From: Pseudomonas sp. KNUC1026
Lineage (GTDB): Bacteria > Pseudomonadota > Gammaproteobacteria > Pseudomonadales > Pseudomonadaceae
Assembly (NCBI RefSeq): GCF_021650705.1
Contig: NZ_CP087138.1
Span: 4,178,001 to 4,242,000 of the forward strand
Direction: 5' to 3'
Length of the DNA stretch: 64,000 bases
Shown one piece after another: positions 1-8,046 of this stretch. Positions within the stretch are counted from its first letter, which is position 1. Every line of letters starts with the position of its first letter. The translations under genes and the position numbers were made by a program. The notes under the pieces are model-generated. The model ran no database searches and was not told the origin of the DNA. It saw only the letters and a list, made by a program, of their open reading frames with translations.

Positions 1-234
1 GGTGACTTCCAGCTCTGCCAGTTGGGCAGCGCGGGTCTCAGCCGAAGTTTTCTTGTCGGCGGCCAGTTTTTCCAGCTCGGCGCGGCGGGCTTCGAACGAG
101 GCGATGTTCGCTTCGGTCGCAACGGTAGCCTTGCCTTGCGGCAGCAGGTAGTTACGGCCGTAACCACCTTTTACGCTTACTTTGTCGCCCAGGTTGCCCA
201 GGTTGGCGATTTTTTCCAGCAGGATCAGTTCCAT
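1..234 (-). CDS. rplI: 50S ribosomal protein bL9, partial (C-terminus off window)
   Basis: The first 78 codons of ribosomal protein L9, which binds domain V of 23S rRNA and helps hold the reading frame. The product opens MELILLEKIANLGNLGDKV, followed by GGYGRNYLLPQG, the L9 N-terminal signature, then the Lys/Glu/Ala-rich start of the long connecting helix. The gene runs off the left edge, so the C-terminal domain is not seen. It is the last visible gene of the rpsF-rpsR-DUF2232-rplI operon and starts 21 bp after the membrane-protein gene. Confidence 0.95.
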   Translation of the reverse strand, partial: MELILLEKIANLGNLGDKVSVKGGYGRNYLLPQGKATVATEANIASFEARRAELEKLAADKKTSAETRAAQLAELEVT

Positions 235-255
235 TTGGTATTAACCTCTTAACTT

Positions 256-1155
256 TTAACCTTCACCGTTCGCGGGGCCTTTGTCAGTGCCTCCAGGAGG
301 CGCCAGGCGGCCGCGAAAATCAATCAGGCTGTCGACTATGGCCAGAAGCACCAGCAATGGATAGATAGCCTGCATGAACACGACAAGCATCAAGTACAAC
401 CCAACCAGCCAGAACCGGCCCAGCTTGCCCATCGCCACCAGCCCATGCATCAGGGCCAGCGCAGCGAACATCAGTGGCACACTGCACAACGGCGTGAGCA
501 TGGCGACCTGGGCACCGAACTGCGGCCCCACCAGCATCAACGCCAACAGCACCAGGGCCACGGCGCCGGGGATGCGAACCGCGCGAAACTCGCGGCCGAA
601 CCCACCGGGGTTATACAAGGTTGCTTGCCAGTAGCGGCCCAACATCAGGGCCAGCACACTGCACGCTTGCAGCACCGACGCTATCAAACCGTTGAGTACC
701 GGGGCGATCAACGCCTCAAGGCGAGCCTGCTCCTCCAGCGTCAATCGCTGGTAGGCCCCCTCGAGCACCTGTGGCAGATGGGTTTGCACCATCTGCGCCA
801 GGTCGTCGATCGGCTCGCGAAACACCGAGCCCAGGACCACGCCATACACCAGGCCAAGCCCGATGCTGGCAAGCAGCACGCGGCTCCAGGGCCAGCCGGC
901 GCGCAACAGCTGCGCCAGCGCGACAGAACCAAGCAACACCATCAAGGTGCGCGGCTCGCCGAAATACCACCAGACCAACGCCGGCAGCAGGCCCCAGGCC
1001 AGGACGCCGAAAGCGCCCTCGAACCCCCGCCGCAGCAGCACAAGGCACGCAGCGGCAGCACTCAACCAGAACAACAGCGGCAATGCCGCACAACCAGCCA
1101 CCACGAGGGTGGCCTGCACGCGACCGCGCATGATGAAATCAGCCAACGGGCGCAT
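256..1155 (-). CDS. DUF2232 (YybS-like) multi-pass membrane protein
   Basis: A 299-residue, very hydrophobic protein with about eight likely membrane segments (for example residues 17-40, 45-65, 85-110, 155-175, 195-240 and 245-275) and a short hydrophilic tail. It matches the DUF2232/YybS-like family, found between rpsR and rplI in Pseudomonas and other gammaproteobacteria. No enzymatic motif is visible and its function is unknown. Its place inside a ribosomal-protein operon suggests co-expression with translation genes but does not give a role. It starts 35 bp downstream of rpsR. Confidence 0.85.
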   Translation of the reverse strand: MRPLADFIMRGRVQATLVVAGCAALPLLFWLSAAAACLVLLRRGFEGAFGVLAWGLLPALVWWYFGEPRTLMVLLGSVALAQLLRAGWPWSRVLLASIGLGLVYGVVLGSVFREPIDDLAQMVQTHLPQVLEGAYQRLTLEEQARLEALIAPVLNGLIASVLQACSVLALMLGRYWQATLYNPGGFGREFRAVRIPGAVALVLLALMLVGPQFGAQVAMLTPLCSVPLMFAALALMHGLVAMGKLGRFWLVGLYLMLVVFMQAIYPLLVLLAIVDSLIDFRGRLAPPGGTDKGPANGEG

Positions 1156-1190
1156 GGATCTATCCTTTTACTGCGTACTCAAGCCTGGTC

Positions 1191-1421
1191 TCAGCGGCCG
1201 TGGCTGTCGGTGTAAGGCAGCAGGGCCAGGAAGCGGGCGCGCTTGATAGCGGTAGCCAGCTGACGCTGATAACGGGCTTTGGTACCGGTGATGCGGCTAG
1301 GAACGATCTTGCCGGTTTCGGATACGTAAGCTTTCAGGGTGTTGAGATCCTTGTAATCGATCTCTTTGACGTTTTCTGCGGTGAAACGGCAGAATTTACG
1401 ACGGCGGAAGAAACGTGCCAT
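1191..1421 (-). CDS. rpsR: 30S ribosomal protein bS18
   Basis: A 76-residue, strongly basic protein opening MARFFRRRKFCRFTAE, the S18 N-terminus, with the conserved core around residues 40-60 (VPSRITGTKARYQRQL). S18 forms a dimer with S6 on the platform of the 30S subunit. In several bacteria the S6:S18 dimer also represses its own operon through the rpsF leader. The length is normal. It lies 28 bp downstream of rpsF in the same operon. Confidence 0.97.
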   Translation of the reverse strand: MARFFRRRKFCRFTAENVKEIDYKDLNTLKAYVSETGKIVPSRITGTKARYQRQLATAIKRARFLALLPYTDSHGR

Positions 1422-1449
1422 TTAACAGGCTCCTCTAAAGATCCGTGGA

Positions 1450-1875
1450 TTACTCGTCAGCGTTGTCGTTGCTGTCGCTGTTATCGCTGTCGTCGCCTTC
1501 GGCGCTGTCAGCGTTCTCAGGACGCTCGCGACGCTCACGGCGCTCGCTGCGGTTCTCTTCAGCCTTCAGCATCTCGGATGGGCCGGTGACGGCTTCATCG
1601 CGACGGATGATCAGGTTGCGGATAACGGCGTCGTTGTAGCGGAAGTTGTCTTCCAGCTCGGCCAGGGCCTTGCCGGAGCACTCGACGTTCAGCATCACGT
1701 AGTGAGCCTTGTGAACGTTGTCGATTGCGTAGGCCAGTTGGCGACGGCCCCAGTCTTCCAGACGGTGGATCTTGCCACCTTCTTCTTCGATCAGCTTGGT
1801 GTAGCGCTCAACCATGCCGCCGACTTGCTCGCTCTGATCCGGGTGGACCAGAAAGATGATTTCGTAATGACGCAT
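1450..1875 (-). CDS. rpsF: 30S ribosomal protein bS6
   Basis: A 141-residue S6 protein. MRHYEIIFLVHPDQSEQV is the S6 N-terminus, and the conserved KAHYVMLNVE region follows at about residues 55-65. The fold ends near residue 100. After it comes a charged Arg/Glu-rich stretch and a tail of Asp, Ser and Asn, the acidic tail to which RimK adds glutamates in enterobacteria and Pseudomonas. The start has a good ribosome binding site (AAGGAG, 7 bases upstream). It is the first gene of the ribosomal operon, behind a promoter about 115 bp upstream. Confidence 0.97.
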   Translation of the reverse strand: MRHYEIIFLVHPDQSEQVGGMVERYTKLIEEEGGKIHRLEDWGRRQLAYAIDNVHKAHYVMLNVECSGKALAELEDNFRYNDAVIRNLIIRRDEAVTGPSEMLKAEENRSERRERRERPENADSAEGDDSDNSDSNDNADE

Positions 1876-1939
1876 GAATGCTCCTTACGGGTTGTAGCCT
1901 GCCGCTTGCGCGATCAGACAAGGAGTGGATGTTCTCTAG

Positions 1940-1960
1940 CCTGCCTCGATGCGAGGCAGG
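1940..1960 (-). promoter_or_regulatory. Hairpin in the rpsF leader
   Basis: A perfect 9-bp inverted repeat, CCTGCCTCG/CGAGGCAGG, with a 3-base loop lies between the predicted rpsF promoter and the gene. No T-run follows, so it is unlikely to be an intrinsic terminator. It may be part of an autoregulatory mRNA leader of the S6:S18 type, but I cannot place the protein-binding bulge with confidence. Confidence 0.4.
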
Positions 1961-1991
1961 GCAGACCCTGCCGCGACGGGCAAGGCGCGCA

Positions 1992-2020
1992 ATTGTAGAG
2001 AAGGGTGCGAGGTGAAGCAA
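1992..2020 (-). promoter_or_regulatory. Sigma-70-type promoter of rpsF with GC-rich discriminator
   Basis: On the minus strand there is a -35 box TTGCTT (2015-2020), a 17-base spacer and a -10 box TACAAT (1992-1997). The -10 is followed by TGCGCGCC. This GC-rich discriminator resembles that of the two tRNA-Leu promoters in this window and is typical of promoters under stringent (ppGpp/DksA) control. Confidence 0.6.
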
Positions 2021-2033
2021 GGAAAACTGGCGA

Positions 2034-2783
2034 TTATTTGAGCAACGGCCGGCGTTGGCGCACGGCCTCGAACAGGCACACGCCAGCGGCTACCGAAACG
2101 TTCAGGCTGCTGACACTGCCGCCCATGGGCAGCTTGACCAGGTAATCGCAATGCTCGCGAGTGAGCCTGCGCATGCCTTTGCCTTCTGCGCCCATCACCA
2201 TCACCAGCGGGCCGGTGAGGTCCTGATCGTAGATCAGCGTCTGCGCTTCGCCGGCCGTGCCTACAACCCAGAGCCCGCGCTGCTGGAGCTTCTCCAGCGT
2301 ACGCGCGAGGTTGGTGACCGCCACCAGCGGCACCACCTCAGCCGCGCCACAGGCGACCTTGCGAACCACCGCAGTAAGGGTCGCAGACTTGTCCTTGGGC
2401 ACGATCACTGCGGTCACGCCGGCAGCATCGGCACTGCGCAGGCAGGCGCCGAGGTTGTGCGGGTCGGTCACGCCATCCAGCACCAAAAGGAGCGGCGGAG
2501 TTTCACTGCGCTCGAGCAGCTCTTCGAGCATCGCCTCGCCCCAGACCTGGCTGGGGCTAACGTCGGCAACCACGCCCTGGTGAACACCTTCGACCCAGGT
2601 GTCCATTTCTTTGCGGTCTACCGCACCTACCGTGACGCGGTATTGACTGGCCAGCTCAAGCAACGCCTGAAGGCGCGGTTCGCTGCGCCCTTCGGACAGC
2701 CAGATCTGCTTGACGCGCTTGGGATGGTGGCGCAGCAGCGCTTCAACGGCGTGGACGCCGTAGATTTTTTCCAGCTGGCTCAT
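2034..2783 (-). CDS. rlmB: 23S rRNA (guanosine-2251-2'-O)-methyltransferase RlmB
   Basis: A 249-residue SPOUT (TrmH-family) methyltransferase that 2'-O-methylates G2251 in the 23S rRNA P-loop. The N-terminal substrate-binding domain opens with EKIYGVHAVEALLRHHP. The catalytic knot carries motif 1 (NLGACLRSADAAG, about residue 111), motif 2 (MGAEGKGM, about 197) and motif 3 (SSLNVSVAAGVCLFEA, about 225). The length is normal. Its start overlaps the stop of rnr by 4 bp (ATGA), so the two genes are translationally coupled. Confidence 0.96.
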   Translation of the reverse strand: MSQLEKIYGVHAVEALLRHHPKRVKQIWLSEGRSEPRLQALLELASQYRVTVGAVDRKEMDTWVEGVHQGVVADVSPSQVWGEAMLEELLERSETPPLLLVLDGVTDPHNLGACLRSADAAGVTAVIVPKDKSATLTAVVRKVACGAAEVVPLVAVTNLARTLEKLQQRGLWVVGTAGEAQTLIYDQDLTGPLVMVMGAEGKGMRRLTREHCDYLVKLPMGGSVSSLNVSVAAGVCLFEAVRQRRPLLK

Positions 2784-5374
2784 GCTTTACCTTTACTGCT
2801 GCTGCGCGACTTCGATGTGCCTTTGCGATGCTTCGTCGGCTTGGCGTCAGTTGCCTTCTTGCTCGAAGCCGGCTTGTTGCCGCCGTGGCGCGCTTCCGAC
2901 ATCAGCGCCTTCTTCATCTCGCGGCTCTTGCGCACTTCGGTGTTGTTGGCGATGGCGTGGGACGAATGGTAGGCATCGGCCACGGCAGGGTCCTTGTCGG
3001 CCTTGCGCTTGCGCGCTTTGGCAGGCTCCGCAGGCTCGGCGGCCGGCAACTCGTCGAAATGCGATTGCGGATTGGCAGGAGCAGACTCTTTCTTGGCGCC
3101 CCGCTTGCGCGGCTCATTCTTCGAGGACGGGTCTGCCAGCTCGAAGTCGATCTTGCGCTCGTCGAGGTCGACCCGCATGACCCGCACTTCGACGGTGTCA
3201 CCAAGGCGGAAACTGCGACCAGTCCGCTCGCCGGTTAGGCGATGGTGCACCTGATCGTAGTGGTAATAGTCGCCCGGCAGTGCCGAAACATGCACCAGGC
3301 CCTCGACGTAGATGTCCTTGAGCTCGACGAACAGGCCAAAGCCGGTGGTCGCGGTAATCACGCCCGGGAAGCTTTCGCCCACGCGGTCGCGCATGTATTC
3401 GCACTTGAGCCAGTTCACCACATCACGCGTGGCTTCATCGGCACGCCGCTCGGTCATCGAGCACTGCTCGCCCAGTTGCTCCAGCGCCGGCTCATCGTAC
3501 GGATAAAGCTTCGCCTTGGGCACGCTCGCAGCGCCCGCACGCACTACATGCGGGGTTTCGCGACGCGAGCGGATCACGCTACGAATGGCGCGGTGCACGA
3601 GCAGGTCGGGGTAGCGGCGGATCGGCGAGGTGAAGTGGGTGTACGCCTCGTAGTTCAGGCCGAAGTGGCCATTGTTCTGCGATGTGTACACCGCCTGGCT
3701 GAGCGAGCGCAGCATAACGGTCTGGATCAGCTGGAAGTCCGGGCGATCCTTGATGCTTGCAAGCAACTGCTGGTAGTCCTTGGGCGTCGGGCCGTCCTTG
3801 CCCTTGTGCAGGGACAAGCCCAGCTCGCCAAGGAAAGCGCGCAGTTTTTCCAGGCGCTCCGGGGGTGGGCCGTCGTGGACGCGGTAAAGCGCAGGGATCT
3901 CGTGCTTCTGGAAGAATGCTGCGGTTGCGACGTTGGCCGCCAGCATGCATTCCTCGATCAGCTTGTGCGCATCGTTGCGCTGGGTCGGGCGGATCTCGGC
4001 GATCTTGCGCTCGGCACCGAAGATGATGCGGGTTTCCTGCGTCTCGAAGTCGATGGCGCCACGCACGTGGCGCGCACCTACCAGCACCTTATAGAGCGCA
4101 TGGAGCTGCTTGAGGTGCGGCACGACCTCGGCATATTCCTCGCGCAGGCCCTTGGCCTCACTGGTACGCGTATGCTCGAGCATGGTGCTGACCTTGTTGT
4201 AGGTCAGCCGTGCATGTGAATGGATAACCGCTTCATAGAACTTGTAGTCGACCATCTGGCCGGCCTTGTTCATGGTCATCTCGCAAACCATGGCCAGGCG
4301 ATCGACTTTCGGGTTCAGCGAACACAGCCCGTTGGAGAGTTCTTCGGGCAGCATCGGCACCACGCGCTCGGGGAAGTACACCGAGTTGCCGCGCACCTGC
4401 GCCTCGTCATCGAGCGCAGACCCCACCTTCACATAGCTGGACACGTCGGCGATGGCTACATACAGGCGCCAGCCACCGCTGAACATCTTGAGCTTGCCCA
4501 AAGGCTCGCAATATACCGCGTCATCGAAGTCCCGAGCGTCTTCGCCGTCGATGGTCACGAAAGGCAGCCCGCGCAGGTCGACGCGGTGCTCCTTGTGTTT
4601 TTCCTCGACGAAGGACTTGAGCTTGGAGGCCTCGCGGGTTACACCCTCAGGCCATACATGGGGAATATCGTAGCTGCGCAGGGCAACGTCGATTTCCATG
4701 CCCGGCGCCATGTAGTTGCCCAGCACCTCGACCACGTCACCCTGGGCCTGGAACCGTGGGGTTGGCCAGTGAGTGATGCGGATTTCGACGAACTGGCCGA
4801 TCCTGGCGCCGTTGTTGCGGCCATGAGTGACCAGTACTTCCTGCTGCACTTTCGGGTTGTCTGGCTGCACGAAGCCGATGCCGCCTTCTTCGAAGTAGCG
4901 GCCAACGATCGTTTCGTGGCCACGGCTGACGACCTCGACCAGCGCCCCTTCGCGGCGGCCACGGCGGTCCGTACCGGAAACCCGCGCCAAGGCGCGGTCA
5001 CCGTCGAACACCGTGCGCATCTGGGCAGGGCTGAGAAACAGGTCGTCGCTGCCATCGTCAGGAATCAGGAAGCCGAAGCCGTCGCGATGGCCACTGACGC
5101 GACCGGCGATCAGGTCGAGCTTGTCGACCGGTGCGTAAGTGCCCCGGCGGGTGAAGATCAACTGAGCATCACGCTCCATGGCGCGCAGGCGACGGCGCAA
5201 CGCTTCGATCTGGTCTTCTTCGCGCAGGCCGAATTCATCGGCCAGCTGTTCACGACTGGCGGGCGAGCCACGATCAGCCAGGTGCTGGAGGATCAATTCG
5301 CGGCTAGGGATGGGATTGTCGTATTTTTCCGCTTCGCGAGCGGCCTCGGGATCGAGGGACTGCCAGTCGGCCAT
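2780..5374 (-). CDS. rnr: Ribonuclease R
   Basis: A 3'-to-5' exoribonuclease of the RNB family that degrades structured RNA and acts in rRNA and tmRNA quality control. I start it at the ATG at 5374 (MADWQSLDPEAAREAEKYD), 864 residues. The frame stays open 38 codons further upstream, but that part has no family similarity and the ATG has an AAGGTG site. Domains: winged helix (about 20-85), two cold-shock domains (about 85-230), the RNB catalytic core with DGEDARDFDDAVYC (about 280), an S1 domain (about 640-725), and a Lys/Ser-rich tail like that of E. coli RNase R. Confidence 0.96.
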   Translation of the reverse strand: MADWQSLDPEAAREAEKYDNPIPSRELILQHLADRGSPASREQLADEFGLREEDQIEALRRRLRAMERDAQLIFTRRGTYAPVDKLDLIAGRVSGHRDGFGFLIPDDGSDDLFLSPAQMRTVFDGDRALARVSGTDRRGRREGALVEVVSRGHETIVGRYFEEGGIGFVQPDNPKVQQEVLVTHGRNNGARIGQFVEIRITHWPTPRFQAQGDVVEVLGNYMAPGMEIDVALRSYDIPHVWPEGVTREASKLKSFVEEKHKEHRVDLRGLPFVTIDGEDARDFDDAVYCEPLGKLKMFSGGWRLYVAIADVSSYVKVGSALDDEAQVRGNSVYFPERVVPMLPEELSNGLCSLNPKVDRLAMVCEMTMNKAGQMVDYKFYEAVIHSHARLTYNKVSTMLEHTRTSEAKGLREEYAEVVPHLKQLHALYKVLVGARHVRGAIDFETQETRIIFGAERKIAEIRPTQRNDAHKLIEECMLAANVATAAFFQKHEIPALYRVHDGPPPERLEKLRAFLGELGLSLHKGKDGPTPKDYQQLLASIKDRPDFQLIQTVMLRSLSQAVYTSQNNGHFGLNYEAYTHFTSPIRRYPDLLVHRAIRSVIRSRRETPHVVRAGAASVPKAKLYPYDEPALEQLGEQCSMTERRADEATRDVVNWLKCEYMRDRVGESFPGVITATTGFGLFVELKDIYVEGLVHVSALPGDYYHYDQVHHRLTGERTGRSFRLGDTVEVRVMRVDLDERKIDFELADPSSKNEPRKRGAKKESAPANPQSHFDELPAAEPAEPAKARKRKADKDPAVADAYHSSHAIANNTEVRKSREMKKALMSEARHGGNKPASSKKATDAKPTKHRKGTSKSRSSSKGKA

Positions 5375-5514
5375 TAGATAAGGTTCACCTTGTGCATAGT
5401 GCGGGTTAGTGTGGCATAGCTGCATTGAAACCGGAAATACAAGGGTTGGACAGCCCCGCCGGCACCTTTTTGCCGCGCCATTGGGCATGCGAAAAATATT
5501 TTTAAGCTCAGGGG

Positions 5515-5543
5515 TTTACACCCAAAAAGCTGCCCCGTATAGT
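5515..5543 (+). promoter_or_regulatory. Promoter of the first tRNA-Leu gene
   Basis: TTTACA (5515-5520), a 17-base spacer and TATAGT (5538-5543), then the GC-rich discriminator GCGCGCC. The tRNA begins 10 bases after the -10 box. The same arrangement precedes the second copy. Confidence 0.7.
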
Positions 5544-5553
5544 GCGCGCCATT

Positions 5554-5640
5554 GCCCAGGTGGTGAAATTGGTAGACACGCCAGCTTCAGGTGCTGGTGA
5601 CCTTACGGTCGTGGAAGTTCGAGTCTTCTCCTGGGCACCA
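5554..5640 (+). tRNA. tRNA-Leu (anticodon CAG), copy 1
   Basis: An 87-base tRNA with encoded CCA. The acceptor arms GCCCAGG and CCTGGGC pair. The anticodon stem CCAGC/GCTGG encloses the loop TTCAGGT, giving anticodon CAG for CUG codons. The long variable arm expected of a class II tRNA follows, then the T-arm with GTTCGAGTC. It is identical to the second copy 214 bp downstream. Confidence 0.97.
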
Positions 5641-5666
5641 ATTTCAAGTCACTCACGTGACACCCC

Positions 5667-5690
5667 AAAGCCCGCGAAAGCGGGCTTTGT
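5667..5690 (+). terminator. Intrinsic terminator after tRNA-Leu copy 1
   Basis: A 9-bp stem AAAGCCCGC/GCGGGCTTT with a GAAA tetraloop. The T-tract is short (TTTGT), so termination may be partial and could allow read-through into the second copy. Confidence 0.65.
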
Positions 5691-5728
5691 CGTATCTGGC
5701 TTTCAGAAATATTTTTTGCAGCAAGGGC

Positions 5729-5757
5729 TTTACAGCCCCCAAAGCGCCCCGTATAGT
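5729..5757 (+). promoter_or_regulatory. Promoter of the second tRNA-Leu gene
   Basis: TTTACA (5729-5734), a 17-base spacer and TATAGT (5752-5757), then GCGCGCC. The boxes, spacing and discriminator match the first tRNA-Leu promoter, while the spacer sequence has diverged. Confidence 0.7.
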
Positions 5758-5767
5758 GCGCGCCATT

Positions 5768-5854
5768 GCCCAGGTGGTGAAATTGGTAGACACGCCAGCT
5801 TCAGGTGCTGGTGACCTTACGGTCGTGGAAGTTCGAGTCTTCTCCTGGGCACCA
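5768..5854 (+). tRNA. tRNA-Leu (anticodon CAG), copy 2
   Basis: An 87-base tRNA identical to the copy at 5554-5640, including the anticodon loop TTCAGGT, the long variable arm and the encoded CCA. The duplication includes the promoter boxes but not the downstream terminator, which has a different sequence. Confidence 0.97.
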
Positions 5855-5865
5855 ATTTCGAATAC

Positions 5866-5894
5866 AAAAAACCCGCTCACTGAGCGGGTTTTTT
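5866..5894. terminator. Bidirectional terminator between tRNA-Leu and the chemoreceptor
   Basis: The stem CCCGCTC/GAGCGGG (loop ACT) is flanked by A6 on the left and T6 on the right, so it can end the tRNA transcript rightward and the convergent chemoreceptor transcript leftward. The chemoreceptor stop codon is at 5899. Confidence 0.85.
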
Positions 5895-5898
5895 CGTT

Positions 5899-7854
5899 TC
5901 AGGCCTTGAACTGCCCCAGGCTCGCCTTGAGCTGCGCAGCCAGCCCATCCAGAACCTGGCTACTGGCAGTGGTCTCCATCACCGCCTGCGCCGAGCGCTC
6001 AGCCTGGGCGTGAATCACCTCCACCCGGCTCTTGACCGCGTGTGCGCCCTCCGCCTGATGCTCGGATGCCTTCGTAGCCAGCCCGATAGCTGCATGAATT
6101 TCCTGCACCGAGGCCTGTACCGTTTGCTGCAGGCGGGCGCTGTCACGCAGTACCAACAAGCCTTCACTGGCCTGCCGGCCGGCCTGGCCGATGGCGGTAA
6201 CTGCCTCTTTGGCGCCAGCCTGCAGAGCCACGATATGCGCTTGGATATCGCCAGTGGAGCTTTGGGTTTTGCTCGCCAGCGCGCGCACCTCATCGGCGAC
6301 TACCGCGAAACCGCGTCCGGTTTCGCCGGCGCGGGCCGCTTCGATCGCCGCGTTGAGGGCCAGCAGGTTGGTCTGCTCGGCGATGCCGTGAATCACCTCC
6401 AGCACCACTTCGATTTGCTGGCTCTGATCGGCCAACCGCTCGATCACCCGCGAACCAGTCTGAACCTGGCCCGCCAAGGCTTCGATCAACGTGCCCACCT
6501 GGTTTGAGGCTCGGGTCGTTTCATCGGTTGCCTGGCGAATCTCAGCCACCTGGGCCAACGCCGCGCGCATGGCCTGGCTTTCCGCTTGAGCCTCGTCGGC
6601 CATCGTAGAGAGCGCATCCAGGCTCGCCGCCACTTCGTCGCGCTGGCGAGCAGCGGCTTGCCCGGCACCTGCACTGCGCTGCGCCATTGCGTTGATCTCC
6701 ACGCCGGTGCGCTGGGCCACCTCTCCCGCCTCGCGCACGATGGGCTGCAGCTTGTCGATGAAGCGATTGACCGACCCTGCCATTTCGCCGATTTCATCGC
6801 GGCTGTCGATACTGACGCGTCGGGTCAGGTCGCCCTCCCCGGCTGCCAGGTCATCGAGCGCGGTAATCAGCAACCGCAATTTGCTCAGTACCCGACGCCC
6901 CAGCACCACCGCCACCACCAGCAACACCAGCACACCCACTACAGCCAGGCCCGCACCAATGCGCCAACGGAGAGTTTCGGCGGCTTCCGATACGGCGCTG
7001 TGTGTATTGGCCTGCATCTTCTCGGCTGCGCCTTGCGCCGCCTGTAGCCGGTCCCGCAGCACTTTGCCGCTCTGCGCAGCCGCGCCCGCCACACTCTCAC
7101 CTACCAGGCGATCACTACTGGAAATCAGTGTATTGAAGCGCTGGTCGAGAGCGGCCAGCTGCGTATCGACGGAAGCAGTAGACACCGCCATGCGTATCTT
7201 GCCGATCTCTACGCCATTGGGGTTGATCGACTGTTCGGTGTAATACACGCCGGCATCCTTGGGTGCGGAGTCCAGCGCCTTGTCCATCGCCCGCTCGCCT
7301 TGGCCGTTCGCCACCAGGCGCTGGACGATCGGGTTTTCGCGGTTCAGATAGCGCGTGAGGTGCTCGCCCTGGGCGTCATCGTAGATCACGAACAACACAT
7401 CGGGATTGCGCTGCGCGCGGCGGGCGAATTCGGAAAGCGTCGGAATGTCGTTGTCCCAGATCGCCCTGGGCGCTACCGAGGCCAGCAGCAGCGCCATATC
7501 ATTGGCGGAATCCTTGAGATTCTGCTCAAGCGTCTCACGCAATTTTTTCTGCTCGTCCTGTAGGCGGCTCGACAGCCCGGCAGCAAGCGTCTTGCGTGTA
7601 GAGGCCGAAAGCTCATCCAGGCCACTGGTGACTTCGCGGCTCGCACTGTCGAGCTCGCTGGCAAGCTGCTGGCTGTCTGCACCCATGCGCTGGCCCAAGT
7701 CCTGTTCCAGAGCACCTACCGTGCTCCGTGTCAGCGCAACAGCCACAATCACCTGCACCAAAAGGGCAAGCCCCAACGCAATGAAGACGGGCAGCAGCAA
7801 GCGGCTGCGCAATAACGAGAGAACGGCCGACACGGTGAGATCCTCTGCTTGCAT
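5899..7854 (-). CDS. Methyl-accepting chemotaxis protein with a periplasmic sensor of about 255 residues
   Basis: A transmembrane chemoreceptor of 651 residues. TM1 is about residues 18-40. A periplasmic domain of about 255 residues follows, with a possible Cache-like section near 130-225 (RNPDVLFVIYDDAQGEH). TM2 is about 298-320, then a HAMP domain and the signalling domain, whose hairpin tip reads EQTNLLALNAAIEAARAGE. It ends LGQFKA, without a CheR/CheB-tethering pentapeptide. The ATG at 7854 lacks a good ribosome binding site. A GTG at 7833 preceded by AGAGGAT is a credible alternative start. The ligand cannot be inferred. Confidence 0.93.
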   Translation of the reverse strand: MQAEDLTVSAVLSLLRSRLLLPVFIALGLALLVQVIVAVALTRSTVGALEQDLGQRMGADSQQLASELDSASREVTSGLDELSASTRKTLAAGLSSRLQDEQKKLRETLEQNLKDSANDMALLLASVAPRAIWDNDIPTLSEFARRAQRNPDVLFVIYDDAQGEHLTRYLNRENPIVQRLVANGQGERAMDKALDSAPKDAGVYYTEQSINPNGVEIGKIRMAVSTASVDTQLAALDQRFNTLISSSDRLVGESVAGAAAQSGKVLRDRLQAAQGAAEKMQANTHSAVSEAAETLRWRIGAGLAVVGVLVLLVVAVVLGRRVLSKLRLLITALDDLAAGEGDLTRRVSIDSRDEIGEMAGSVNRFIDKLQPIVREAGEVAQRTGVEINAMAQRSAGAGQAAARQRDEVAASLDALSTMADEAQAESQAMRAALAQVAEIRQATDETTRASNQVGTLIEALAGQVQTGSRVIERLADQSQQIEVVLEVIHGIAEQTNLLALNAAIEAARAGETGRGFAVVADEVRALASKTQSSTGDIQAHIVALQAGAKEAVTAIGQAGRQASEGLLVLRDSARLQQTVQASVQEIHAAIGLATKASEHQAEGAHAVKSRVEVIHAQAERSAQAVMETTASSQVLDGLAAQLKASLGQFKA

Positions 7855-7936
7855 GCCATCAAAGTAATGGCTATTTCTTGTTCAGAGATCTATACAGCAA
7901 ACACCGTGCCGTTGCAGCTATTTTGGCGCCAGAAAG

Positions 7937-7963
7937 ACAAAGGGCCCCGGAGGGGCCCTTTGT
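7937..7963 (-). terminator. Terminator downstream of purA
   Basis: A perfect 12-bp inverted repeat ACAAAGGGCCCC/GGGGCCCTTTGT with a 3-base loop lies about 85 bp beyond the purA stop. On the minus strand it is followed by a weak T-rich stretch (TTTGTCTTT). Confidence 0.65.
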
Positions 7964-7970
7964 CAGCCAC

Positions 7971-8046
7971 GAGCTTGTAGCTGCAAGCTTCAAGACGAAG
8001 CAGATCTTGCTCTTACTTGCTGCTTGTAGCTCGTAACTCGTAGCTC
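7971..8046. repeat. Heptad AGCTNNN repeat with inverted arms, 3' of purA
   Basis: The left arm (7971-7994) reads as 7-bp units of the AGCTTGT/AGCTGCA/AGCTTCA type. The right arm (8016-8046) carries the complementary units CTTGCTG, CTTGTAG, CTCGTAA and CTCGTAG. The arms form an imperfect long stem around a 21-bp centre. The same unit occurs at 25580-25614 and 48072-48200. Here it lies between the purA stop and its terminator, so it would be transcribed. Confidence 0.7.

Noticed and set aside
5554..5854. tRNA-Leu pair as an integration site for a genomic island
   Set aside because: tRNA-Leu genes are common attachment sites, but the flanks here are core genes on both sides. I see no integrase or partial tRNA repeat.
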